64,000 nt of DNA from NCBI GenBank assembly GCA_963585895.1, contig OY757904.1, forward strand, positions 28,044,573-28,108,572, read 5' to 3'. Positions 1-11,100 of this stretch are shown here, one piece after another. Every line of letters begins with the position of its first letter. Positions within the stretch are counted from its first letter, which is position 1. The notes under the pieces are model-generated. The model did not search any database and was not told the DNA's origin. It saw nothing but the letters and a program-made list of their open reading frames with translations. Position numbers and translations under genes: made by a program. The DNA is from Sepioteuthis lessoniana. Its lineage: Eukaryota > Mollusca > Cephalopoda > Myopsida > Loliginidae.

Positions 1-316
1 CTATTTAGTTTTGCATGAGTATGCAGTTTAAATGTCAAAGAAATTCTATTCCAAACAATTCAGTTTAGCATTAGCATACAATTTAATTCCATTTGCCCAT
101 GGACAGAAACATATTAAGTGATACTACTCCCGGCTAGAGTGGACCTGTAGGCGGTTTCAATGAAGTAGGGTAGTCTGTATTCCATAAAATATAGCATTAC
201 TCGAGCCTCAGCGTCAGATTGCTTTGTGTCATATTTAAGACACTCATCGGTGGAGTCATACCACTCTGCAGAGATGCAGTCGGTGTATTCTACTGCCTCA
301 GCAAACTTGGGCTCTC
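1..316 (-). mobile_element. Family H retroposon, structured-head fragment
   Basis: This stretch matches the conserved end of the repeat family described most fully at 9223-10238. It shows the tail of a tandem-repeat block (about 1-90), then the structured head with the CCACTC-like/GAGTGG hairpin (about 128-146) and the terminal GCAGTCGG...TATTCTAC segment (about 276-296). The sense strand is minus because the SINE-type tail of complete copies lies to the left. The copy runs off the window edge. A short SINE-A B-box-like piece follows at about 320-345. Confidence 0.7.
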
Positions 317-431
317 GGTAACTCAAGTTCAAATCCTGGACGAGGTTGTATACCATTCCTATATCAAATAGATTTTTCGACCTCGTTGTGACTCCCCCGT
401 GATAAAAAGTGGACAAACGTTCGACCCTCTA

Positions 432-726
432 GGATGTGCCCGTGGTGTAATGATTATCGTCGTAGGAAATGGACACAGCGACATGAGTTCAAATCCTGGG
501 TGAGACTGATAGCATTTCACATGGCACTAATATCCTTGGGAAAGGTATGAATCTAATAATTCTTTCTCCAGCTATGGGTAAATGGTAGGGCAGACTGATT
601 TCTTTAGCCTTGGTGAGGCAATTACTCTACGAGAAGGAAAACTCTGAATTCAAACCTGTTAAACTCCGCTTAAAAAATTGACCACGTGTCATATCCTGCA
701 CTAGTGGAAGGGGTGATAAATAGTTA
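432..726 (+). mobile_element. SINE-A (tRNA-derived SINE), near full length
   Basis: The tRNA-like head starts GTGCCCGTGGTGTAATG, which contains a pol III A box. It carries a B box, GAGTTCAAATCCTGG, about 55 bases in. A central block (CCTTGGGAAAGGTATGAA, CCAGCTATGGGTAAAT) and the family tail (TTAAACTCCGCTTAAAA, then a purine-rich GGAAGGGGT) follow. Flanking GACCCTCTA at 423-431 and 727-735 is a plausible 9 bp target-site duplication. At least nine related copies lie in this window, so this is an interspersed retroposon and not a tRNA gene. Confidence 0.88.
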
Positions 727-735
727 GACCCTCTA

Positions 736-1282
736 ATCTACTCAATGGTTTATTTACAACTAAGAAGCAAGAGGTCGCCAGAAACTAAGACGATGGCGTC
801 AGCTAGACAAAGATAAGCAACATATAATGGTGGGCAAGAGAGATCAGACAGAGACCTTGAATTTCTTCCTCGTTCTAACATGCTTGTCAGCTGGGTCGTG
901 TAGTCTAACGACCCCTTTGAAACGCACCCCAAAAATGTGAGCTAGTAAACTTTTGTCTCCGTACATCTTCGTGGCTGGTGCTCTATTGTCGTCTTTACCT
1001 TATCACTTCTCGCTGTCAACTCCCGAAAGAATACGAGTCATGTCTTCACTTCCCCCTGTCGTTTCGGGGAGAAACATCCGCTTCCGCTTGCTGCGCAAAT
1101 GTACACAATATTTCGAACCTCCTTGCTTTTTCTAGTCATTTTTAATTTCCACGAGTGCCTAAGCTTTCTTTTTCGGAGACTGTCTGCATTATTGATATAT
1201 CTATTTATTCAAACTCAATTTTCTATGAGCCGTTCAATTACGTTGCAGTAGTTTGAATTTCATTTAACGCGAGTGCGCTTTC
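736..1282. other. No recognised feature
   Basis: Short open frames only. I see no conserved motif, promoter or repeat I can name. About 950-1140 is slightly richer in G+C than the surroundings. Confidence 0.5.
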
Positions 1283-1420
1283 AAAAGGTATGGATCAATC
1301 TCCCCAACATCTATGGTTACATAGTAGAGCAGACTGGGCTATCTAACCTTTTTAAAACAACTAATCTAAAAGGAAATGCTTTTATTCAAATCTGTTTTAT
1401 TCCGCTTAAAATCTGCCATT
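1283..1420 (+). mobile_element. SINE-A fragment, decayed
   Basis: This matches the central and 3' part of SINE-A: AAAAGGTATGGATC, then CATCTATGG and TTATTCCGCTTAAAAT. Many substitutions are present and the tRNA head is missing. Confidence 0.6.
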
Positions 1421-2140
1421 GCTTTGCATCCTTCTCATGATGGATGTGTTGGGTAAATAAATTCTTAAGTTGCCTCATTTATCCCAAAGTCAACAAACAA
1501 TATATTTACATATTCAGCTAATAGTACCGAATGACTTTACCTTGAAAATCATCCGTCTTGAAGTTTACTTTTATTATCTCCTTTACTCACTAACTTAAAG
1601 AATACAAATCCAGGTTTCTTAAGGCATACAATGGATTAGTTCTCTACTCATTTAATCTTATACCTCAAACGATTTGAACTCTGATGATAGGCTCTTTTTA
1701 TTCTTAATATACGAGAATATCAATACATTGCTTCTAATCCTCCTTTTCGACATTCACTGTATTCATGCTGAAGTCTAAAATCGTGACTGATATATCTTCT
1801 TGCGTGCAGAATCCAGTATGGAATAATGAGGATTATCATGTCTTCATAAGGTATCTCTCAATTCATTGCTATTCGCTTGCATACTAATTTGTGATTGACT
1901 ATGATAGAAAAACTATTGCATTCCTCTGACACGCTTTTATTTCTTCACTCAGCAATGTGTATCAGCTTAATCACACAATAGTATTTGCCAGCAGCCTGTA
2001 TCAATATATTTGAGTGGCAGACACAGCATGTGGATCATAAAATTACGTTTGATTCATATAAAATTCCTATTTTAATAATTTCTACTTCTGTTCGTCATCT
2101 AAAAACACGATAGAAAACCTCGAATACAAAGCACGATATA
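1421..2140. other. AT-rich, no recognised feature
   Basis: AT-rich sequence without long open frames or repeats I can assign. Confidence 0.5.
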
Positions 2141-2142
2141 TG

Positions 2143-2144
<2 letters not shown>

Positions 2145-2195
<51 letters not shown>
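2145..2195. repeat. (TA)n microsatellite
   Basis: About 51 bases of uninterrupted TA. The flanks repeat ATGATAATATA-like words. Confidence 0.97.
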
Positions 2196-2198
<3 letters not shown>

Positions 2199-3578
2199 AA
2201 TACAGTATGATAATTTAGTATGATAATATATAATAGAAATATACACACCCTATTCGTGGGGCTTAGACTATTCTAAATGTATCCTTTCCAAATGTAACAA
2301 TCCTTCCAAAATGGGGGTGTATAGCATATGATATTAAAATTGCATGTGATGGTAAGGTTCTACTTCCAAAGATCTGAGTAATATGGAGTTCCAATACATT
2401 GCCACTAATCCCACTTTCTTTCTGACTAGGAGGGGAATTGCCTGTTACGTCCCCATCAGTGGAGTAAATAGATCTGTTTGAAAAATATTTGTAATCGATT
2501 AGACCGAGTGCAAGGAAAAATCTCTTAAGAATTAACAACTCAAAAAGGTAAATTTGAAAGCACAATAAACCCGATTTCTTAACTCTTAAGCATTAAATAA
2601 AATCAGGTTAGAAATGTCTTTAAAATCAATCAATCACTTAATTAAACAATCAGCATGCATCCCAATATGAAACAGGCTGTTGAGTATGCATTAAAACTAA
2701 GGTAACCAACCAGCGGCCCCTCGTCTACATGCCATTCTAATGACTCATCTGGGCGGCTCTTTACTCAGCTTTCAATATTTCTCATCATTTTTTTGATGTT
2801 GACTGAAAAAGTACTATGACATCGACCGATTAAAAAAAAATGCATTGATCCTCACTGTTCAAAATTCTTTATGTCACATCCTTAATTACCATAAGACTTA
2901 TGTTAACGATTCCCCAACCTCATCTTCATCACCTGGCATGTAGTGAGCATTGTTGTCACGACATACCTCTGTGAACATTTGTTCTCTTAATTGGAGTATA
3001 TTAAGAGTACTCTATAATCAGAACTGTCAAAGCTTTTCTTGTCCGATGTGCTCAGAACTATCAACCTCTTCATTTAACCCTGATTTTATATCTTTTTTGT
3101 GTGACTGAAAACACGATTAGCTAACTCAATAACAAATAATGCTAACTACTAGGAGAATTTAGCTGTTATTTTGTTTTTCTCTCCTATTATAAGAGGCCTG
3201 GGTTACGCTTTGAGTCCCTCGGGGCAAAAACTTTGGGGTCAAATTAGAATTAAGAAAAATGAACTGAAATTGATATATCATAACATTTGTTGTTAATTTC
3301 GTAATTCTGCGTAGATATTTCTTAAGCATTTTTTCCTTATGTAAATATCTAATGTGTAAATTGATTGATTGATTTTAGTGTTGTAGCCTTGAAAGGCCAG
3401 AAATGAAAAGAAATAAGTAAGTTTTACCCCAGTTTATATTTACGGATATACAATCAGTAACGGTTACCGGTAACTGACTAGATTCGCATAACTAGTTTAT
3501 CAAGCCAGTAGCAATTTAGAATGTTGGGGAGGGTCGATGCAGTGACTTCAGGGAGTAAGTATATCATCATAAGATTTA
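2196..3578. other. AT-rich, no recognised feature
   Basis: The open frame on the minus strand at 2263-2565 has no family motif and I read it as chance. Nothing else is assigned. Confidence 0.5.
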
Positions 3579-3916
3579 GCCCACTAAGTCTGGGCTGTAG
3601 AATACACCGACTGCTTCTCTGCAGAAAGGTAAAACTCATCCAACATATATCCTGGATATGACACAAAGCAATCTGATGGTTAGGGTTCAGTTATGTTGGT
3701 GCTTTGGGGAATGCGGAGTACTCTTTTATTGTCATCGTTCCCTGGTCCATTCTGGTCCCGAGTGGTAGCATCTGATTGGGTCCTATCTATGGTTCAAATA
3801 CAACTGATTGGCGTTTAAAATAAGTGCAAACAAACGACGAATATTTAATTGAAATGTTAGAAATATAACTGTTTGATCGTTTAACTGTGTGTATCTACAA
3901 AATGGGTTTAGAAATC

Positions 3917-4000
<84 letters not shown>

Positions 4001-4062
4001 CAGGATGTGGTATTAAATAACCAACAATGGCTGATATGCCATAAAACCAAACCAAACCAATC
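3579..4062 (+). mobile_element. Family H retroposon, plus-sense copy with microsatellite expansion
   Basis: The head is at about 3579-3800, read in sense: GGGCTGTAGAATACACCGAC, GATATGACACAAAGCAATCT, CCCGAGTGGTAGCATCTGAT and CCTATCTATGG. A degenerate tandem-repeat block follows at about 3800-3910, then (TA)n(TG)n at 3917-3996. The shared SINE-type tail, TTAAATAACCAACAATGG ... CCATAAAACCAAACC, ends near 4062. This copy shows the order head, variable repeats, microsatellite, tail. Confidence 0.75.
3917..3996. repeat. (TA)n(TG)n microsatellite
   Basis: A short TA run passes into about 68 bases of TG. It lies inside the variable part of a family H copy. Confidence 0.97.
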
Positions 4063-4936
4063 CTTGATATATTATTTTTGACTGTGTTTAACCCCATTTG
4101 GGGTCATTTTATGCCTAGATGTTTTGGAATCGCGTTCTTCGTAAGTTCATTTATATTTTTTTTTCTGTAGTTGTTTCTTTAGAAGTTATTTTTTTTTAAC
4201 ACAGTCCTATCGAAAATGAATAATTTTTAAACAGATCTATCAAACTGGTGAATTGAACACTAAGAGGTAATATCATTTCGGGACAGACTGAAATTGGGAG
4301 TAATAGCAATGAAAGTGTACTTGACATTCACGAGATCTACTTAATTGAAGCCCCTCCATTCGATGCAATTTAGTTTCGAGTACAAAACGGCCTTTTTTGT
4401 CGGGGTGGCATTCATCTATGTTGGGGATTAATTCAACGAATTCTAAGTCCCACTAACAGAGTGTAATATCAAGTAGGGAACGACCTCTCTATTCTAGAAA
4501 TAACTTGCTAAAAGTCTCACTATGAAAATTTCTTCATGTACATCAGAAGAAATGTAAAAAAACAACACGTAATCGTAGGTGTCAACGGCAAATTAATGTG
4601 ATTTTCCACATCCGTTGTGGCAATCCACCGATTCAGGTGACACGTCTGTCGTTCATCGATTTCTCTTGCGTCTATCAGTTTTGACGTGCTAATATTCCGA
4701 GAAAAATTTAATATTTCTATTTTAGTGGCAAAGACAGGCAACAAGTGAGGTAAAACGGAAAGTGAGTCACAAATGGAAGTGTAATAAGAAAGAAGAGACA
4801 TAATTAGCTGTGAGAGGGGACATGGAAAAAATGCAACGGGGAAAAAGGGTGTAAAAGTTTAAATAAAACTGAACAAAATTGGAAAAACAACTTTTGTAAG
4901 CAGTTTGGATATACGTACGTGCAAAAATCGCTCACC
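4063..4936. other. No recognised feature
   Basis: The minus-strand open frame at 4520-4801 has no recognisable domain. No repeat family was matched by eye. Confidence 0.5.
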
Positions 4937-5042
4937 CCCCTCTCTCTCTCTTTCTCTTTCTCTCTCACTCTCTCTCTCTCTTTCTCTTTCTCTCAGATAC
5001 CCTATATCTTTCTCTCTCTCCACACACACACACACACACACG

Positions 5043-5123
<81 letters not shown>
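4937..5123. repeat. Compound (CT)n(CA)n(TA)n microsatellite
   Basis: CT-rich 4937-5020, CA 5021-5053, TA 5054-5123. Open frames across it are simple-sequence artefacts. Confidence 0.97.
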
Positions 5124-5126
<3 letters not shown>

Positions 5127-5377
5127 TAAGTAAAGTTGGCGACCATAGTCAAGGGTAACCCAAAGGCTCCCTTTTCGATAGCTACTACACCAATGTGTAG
5201 GGGAGGGCGCTACTCCTTTCCTGGATTGCTCTACTTTACCCTTGATCCCTACCTTATAATGCTGAGTGCTAAGCAAGGAAGCATCAAGTACAATTTTTTG
5301 AGTCTTTGGTATGACTCGACCTGGGATTGAACCCAGGTCTCCCGGGCCATTGGCGAACACTCTAACCCCTAGGCCAG
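5124..5377 (-). mobile_element. SINE-C, near full length
   Basis: Read on the minus strand, the tRNA-like head is at 5377-5310 (GGTTAGAGTGTTCGCCAATG-type A-box region, B box GGGTTCAATCCCAGGTCGAG). A body with ACTCAAAAAATTGTACTTGATGC and TAAAGTAGAGCAATCC follows, ending ATGGTCGCCAACTTTACTTA next to a (TA)n array. SINE-C also occurs at 15250, 24674, 25490, 33168, 44771 and 54252. Confidence 0.85.
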
Positions 5378-5391
5378 TATTATTCGGTCCT

Positions 5392-5547
5392 GTTAAACCA
5401 GAGTTGGGAGTAATTCCATCAGGACAAGAAAACCATTCAAAAGAGAACATTTAAATTTTCCTGGTAAAGAGCTCAATGTAACTGATATTACAGAGCAATA
5501 TTTTCAGTTAAACCTGAGTTGGGAGTAATTTCATCAGGACAAGAAGA
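5392..5547. repeat. Direct repeat of about 40 bp
   Basis: GTTAAACCAGAGTTGGGAGT and its continuation through CATCAGGACAAGAA at about 5392-5430 recurs at 5508-5547 with a few changes. The spacing is about 116 bases, so this is a small local duplication. Confidence 0.8.
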
Positions 5548-5564
5548 CTTGTTTCTTCGTAAAG

Positions 5565-5566
<2 letters not shown>

Positions 5567-5621
<55 letters not shown>

Positions 5622-5790
5622 CAAATATGATTAAAATTAAACCATAGAAGCTTTTTTAATCACCCAATTAATGACATTGCTCTGAGACCGAAAATACAAA
5701 GCAATATAACCTTAGATCTCGAATAGAAAAGTTATCAGTGAAACAGAACAAAAATTCGTAACTAAGATTTTCTCGTTATGGACTTTTGCT

Positions 5791-5861
<71 letters not shown>

Positions 5862-6102
5862 ATGCATAAGTCACCCATGGTGTAGAAATATTAAGTTGTC
5901 TGATTTGTCCAAAACTATCTTTCATGAAGATACATGGCATTAAAATTTTAGTCGTATATTTTTTGTCCTGTTTCACTGATAACTTTTCTATTTGAAAACT
6001 ATGGCAATATTTCTTTGAATTTTCGTTCTTAGAGTAAAGTCATTATTTTGAAGGTTAAAAAAGCTTTTCTGCTTTAATTTCAATCATATTTGGCAATATA
6101 TA

Positions 6103-6170
<68 letters not shown>
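5567..6170. repeat. Three (TA)n arrays around a long inverted repeat
   Basis: TA arrays lie at 5567-5619, 5793-5861 and 6097-6170. Arms of roughly 135 bases at about 5618-5752 and 5961-6097 are reverse complements of each other with scattered mismatches. The best part is AAAAGTTATCAGTGAAACAG at 5726 against its complement ending at 5988. One TA array sits at the centre and the other two sit outside the arms. Confidence 0.8.
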
Positions 6171-6173
<3 letters not shown>

Positions 6174-6573
6174 GGAATCTCATTTCAAAGAACACTGAAA
6201 TTCTTAAATAATAATATGTTTGAGAAACGATGTTCAAATTGTTCTGCACTATCTGATGAACTTTTTAGCAACACACACAGGATTCTGGCCGATATTAAAA
6301 ATGATGTAGCCTGGATGGTGACCTTTCGTCTTCCGATTTACAACTCTTTCTGCCCATTTGAAAGCCTTTCGGGATCATTCCAAGCGCGCTTATTACTTAG
6401 GTTTTCCATGGCTATTTTTACTTTTCAGACAAAGTTCAAATATTTATATATCTTTTCCTTTTCTTCAATTTTCTTTCTATCGTCTTCCAGGACATCAAAA
6501 TCCACAAGACGCAGGTTTGCTGTTTCTGTTTGTAATCACTTGGTCTTGTCTCGTGGCAGGGATCATACTCTTC
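6171..6573. other. No recognised feature
   Basis: The 207-residue open frame crossing this region is mostly translated microsatellite and has no domain. No other feature is visible. Confidence 0.5.
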
Positions 6574-6590
6574 ATATTATTATTATTATA

Positions 6591-6632
<42 letters not shown>
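6574..6632. repeat. (TTA)n microsatellite
   Basis: About 59 bases of TTA with one interruption. Confidence 0.95.
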
Positions 6633-7322
6633 TGGCTTCTTAATACTTTGTTTACTTTAAATTTTTTCTTAATTGTAACAATCGTATTATTACAAAAAAA
6701 TAACAAAAAGTAAATAATAAAAATCAGCGTAAAATGTGAATATTGTTGTGTTTTGACATTTTGCTTAACTTAACATTAGATTTTGCGTTTATTTATTGCT
6801 ATGAATCATATAAAGTTGTTGACAAAGATCAGTTTAATCTGGCAGTAGACATACTTTTTTTCTCAAAAAATGTCATCGTTCTGTCATATCAGAAGAGACA
6901 CTGAATAAAAATATGGCATTTGTAGACATACCAAAATGATTTGTCTTGGCGAAATTAACTATCCTTAGAGTATCATTGCTTCCATGAAAACGGTAAATTA
7001 TTTAGAGATCTAGAACACATTGTTTTAAACTGTATGCAATAATATATAGTTTTGTCACTAACGACGGCTATGTCTGTGATGTTTAATCTTGGATCGGGAA
7101 GGAAATTATCTTAATTTTAGGACCTTTCTGCCTTAGTATGTCCATTCAGTCTCTGAAACAATGAAAGGAGTAAATGGACCACAGATACCATATGCCAGTC
7201 AGATTCTTCGTTCGTGTAGGAACAGAAACAATCGCGAAATTTTTTTTCTCGTTTTTCATCCAGGCAAATTTTGCCTACTCGTTTTCCAGTTACTAAAATC
7301 GAAACAAATTTTGTATAATTAC

Positions 7323-7374
<52 letters not shown>

Positions 7375-8119
7375 CAGAAGTACCCAAGTCATGTCTGCTT
7401 CGTTGGCGGGTAACACTTAGACAGTGACGTTCGCAAGACTGATATATTTTGTTACAAATAGCTCACTTAAAGTGATCCAAAACTCTCAATTAACCTGGGA
7501 ACCTCTCAGGGTGTAATAGTTTGCAAGCTATGCTGAGACTTCATTATAATGAGTTCGAGTTTCACTGAGTTCAAGATAAATCCTGCCTTGCAGCCCCACA
7601 TGAGACAAGCTTAATAAATAACGCTTCTATCAACTCGTCTTTCTTCTAAATAATGGATATTTTGATAAAGTACCTATCTTTTTACACCCAGTAACCATTT
7701 GCTTACAATGCCACATATACTAAAGTAATGTTCTTGGGGGATATATTTATTGAAATCAGGATGTAAAAAGCCAATGCTCCCTTCATTTTTTACTTCAAAA
7801 TAGACTATGGTTGTGGGTTAAAAAGAAGATTCAAAAATTTTTTTTCAAAATATGAAAGAAAAAGATAACCATGAAAACATAATAACTATGATCAGATGAC
7901 TGTCATTTGCTCAGCTTTCCTAATTCCGAGACAAGAGCATCAAGTCAGAATCAGAATCAATAGCAAGGGTCAATTATACAAATTCATTAATAATCACACG
8001 ATACGAAGATTCCTGATTAATTGATTCATACATGATGATTGCTCTTTATTCACGGATAACTACCGTCTCCTGACTGTCCAGCATCATCTAGACAAACACT
8101 TTCACTTCGAATATGTCCT
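6633..8119. other. Mostly unassigned, with one (TA)n array and a tRNA-like scrap
   Basis: (TA)n occupies 7326-7371. At about 7510-7580, GGGTGTAATAGTTTG and GAGTTCGAGTTTC resemble the A and B boxes of a SINE head but too little remains to assign. The rest is AT-rich without features. Confidence 0.45.
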
Positions 8120-11100
8120 CTCATTTGACTTTTAAGTCTAGCCATAATTTTACAAATACTGAGGCAGAGAAAACAGACAAATGGAATGACAACTGTAGAT
8201 GTAATTCAATGTGGTAGGAATAGAATATTTTGCCTGCCAGTATATGTCTTTTCAAGCTGGGTAAAAATAGGCAGGCTTTACTGCAAAGGACGCAAGTGTT
8301 ATCTCTTTGCCTCAAAGAATGTTTGTTCAGGTCACATATCTCATGAGGATTCTTATGATTGACGCATTCAGCTTTAAAGATAGGAATACAGTCACAAAGA
8401 TTATACCTACAAGCAGGTTCTTGAATCTGTACGATGTTGTTTCATTCATCAGTTGTCTCTTCACCCTTTCATGAATTTTACGTCTCTGCTCAAAGAAGGC
8501 ATGTTTCGTTATAAATGTCTTTCTCCACGCCGATCCTAATTGAAGCTTTTTCTCGTCAAAAATCTTAATTATTACAGATGTAAGAATATTATTGATAGAG
8601 TCTTTGTAGCATTTCATTTGTTTGTATTGAGAACACCTGCTATGGAGCGGTTCACAGATAGACATACGTTTAGGAAACCTTTGATCTGTTATAGGCACAA
8701 TGTGTCTATTCCAGCGAATTTGATTAGCCATTATCAATAACTTACACATTCAGCCAAACACAAAATTTTAGTGTCTGCTTTCTTGCTTTCTCATTTTACA
8801 TAGTATATTTGCCTTTTTTTTTTTTAAGAAAACATTCAAAGGTTTTCCACGATGCCTGCAGTAATTCATCAAATTTTCTGCTGAATAAAGCAAATCGGCC
8901 TATACCCATGCACAACAGATAGAGACCCTCCTCTTTTCGTCGAAGCTGCTGTCCACTCATGCTCTCTTTCGAGCTTTCCAAAGGCATTATTTGCATTCCG
9001 TATCTGTAAAAGTGTTTCAGAATAGAAATAAAGCTATCCATTGGCAGAGTACGACTACTGAGATACACAAATGCATTGACTACTTCAAGACATTCACCAG
9101 AATATTTCATTCAATATATGTTTGCACGGGAGCTGGATTGGACATAGTTTTAATCTTTAATAGGCTGATTTTCAGACCAAATGTTGAACAAGACTTTGAA
9201 AAAAAAGGTAGTTTTATATTGGTTTGGTTTGGTTCGTTGGGTTTTATGGCATATCAACCTTTGTTGGTTATTTAACGCCAAATCCATTTTTATGTAAATA
9301 TTCTGTTCTATTTAAAACAATTCAGTTTAGCATAAGTACACAGTTTAATTGTCAAAAATATTTCCATTTCAAACTATTCAAGCAGTTATATGTAACAATT
9401 CAGTTAAGTGTAAATACAGTTTTAATGTCGAAAAACTGTTCTATTTCAAATAATTCAGTTAAGCATAAGCACACACCTTAAATGTAAGTACGGTTTAATT
9501 GTCAAAAACAATTCTATTTCAAGCTATTCAGCTTACAAAAACAATTCAATTTAGCATAAGTATGCTGTTAGTTCTATTTAACCCATAGATAGGGCCCTAT
9601 CAGGTGCTACCACTCCGGGCCAGAGTGGACCTGGGAGCAATGGCAATGAAGGGATATTCTGCATTCCCCAAAGCTCCAGCACGGCTGGAACCTCACCATC
9701 AGATTGTTTAGTGTCATATCCAGGACACGTTAGGGGGGTATTACCCCTCTGTAGAGGTGCAGTCTGTGTATTCTACAGCCCCAGCTGGCTGGGCAATACA
9801 CAGAGTTAAATGTCAAACAGTTTTAATTCAAATAATTCAGTTCAGCATAAGTACACAGTTTAGACGTCAAAACAGTTCTATTTCAAGCAATTCAGTTCAG
9901 CACTAGTACGAGGTTCCAATGTCAAAACAGTTCTATTTTAAACAGTTCAGTTTAGCATAAATACGCAGTTTAAATGCAAAAATCAGTATAGTGAAAGAAG
10001 CACGGTTTAGTTCTATTTAACCCATAGATAGGACCCTCGTCAGGTGCTACCACTCCGGGCCAGAATGGGCCTGGGAGCGAATTAAGGCGTACTCTGCATT
10101 CCCCAAAGCTCCAGCATTGCTGGAACCTCACCATCAGATTGTTTAGTGTCATATCCAGGACACTCGTTGCGGGGGGTGGGTCTTACCCCTCTGCAGAGAA
10201 GCAGTCGGTGTATTCTACAGCCCCAGCCGACTGAACATGTTTTATATTGGATTCCGATTTAGTTACAAAACCAGCATCGTTAGCATAAAGGAATTCCCTG
10301 ATAAGAACTTGAAATGTCGAAGATTATCCGAAATCTTCTCAGATTAACATCTCCACCAGATGAACTAACCTGCAAAATGATTTCTATGTTACACTTGATA
10401 AAGTATGCAGCAGTAGAATGGAAAAGAAGATGGATAGAATAATCAGAACTAAAAAAGCAAAAAACAAAAAATCAAACTCACCTTTACACCCTTGTCAACT
10501 GGAAGCTCGTCTGAAAGTAGACCATTAAATGTAACATATTTATTTTTTAGTACATTTAATGTAACATATGCTTTTATACAGGTGTTTAATCATATGGACA
10601 AAAATTTGAGAGCAATCCGTTTTCCCCAAAATTTCTAAGACTGCTCCATGATTGACAATATCAAAAGCCTTCGTTAATTCTAGGAATGCTTGATAAAGTG
10701 GCATTTACTGTTTAGTACAGTTTTCCAGAATGTTTTGAAAAAAAATAATTTCGATTTTGTCTCTTCTACAATTAAAACTTCTCTGCCTTCAGTAATAATA
10801 GCCGGGCAGAAATCTTCCAATAGCCTGTTCATAGGAAGTTTGGCAAACATCTCTCCTAGTTCTTCCTACAAGTTGATACTTCGATAATGGGTTTTCATTC
10901 ATTTCCTTATGCAACGACACAAAGATCATATCGACCCAATATGGAGAATAAATGCATAAGAATAGCTTTCACTGAAGAAGTTATATATGATTAAAAGTGT
11001 GTTTTAGTATCAGATTTGTATAGTTCAACTAGTATGCCATTCATTTTAGTTGACACTGTTAACTCGATAGATAACAAATTTAATTTCACCCATTCATGGC

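Noticed and set aside
3887-6249. Open frames of Val-Cys, Ile-Tyr or His-Thr repeats
   Set aside because: They translate TG, TA and CA microsatellites; no start context or domain.
6090-6713. 207-residue protein-coding gene
   Set aside because: Starts in (TA)n, contains a poly-Ile run from (TTA)n, no recognisable domain between.
9300-9985. CRISPR-like or satellite array
   Set aside because: Irregular 55-75 bp units bounded by a retroposon head and tail with a TSD; part of family H.
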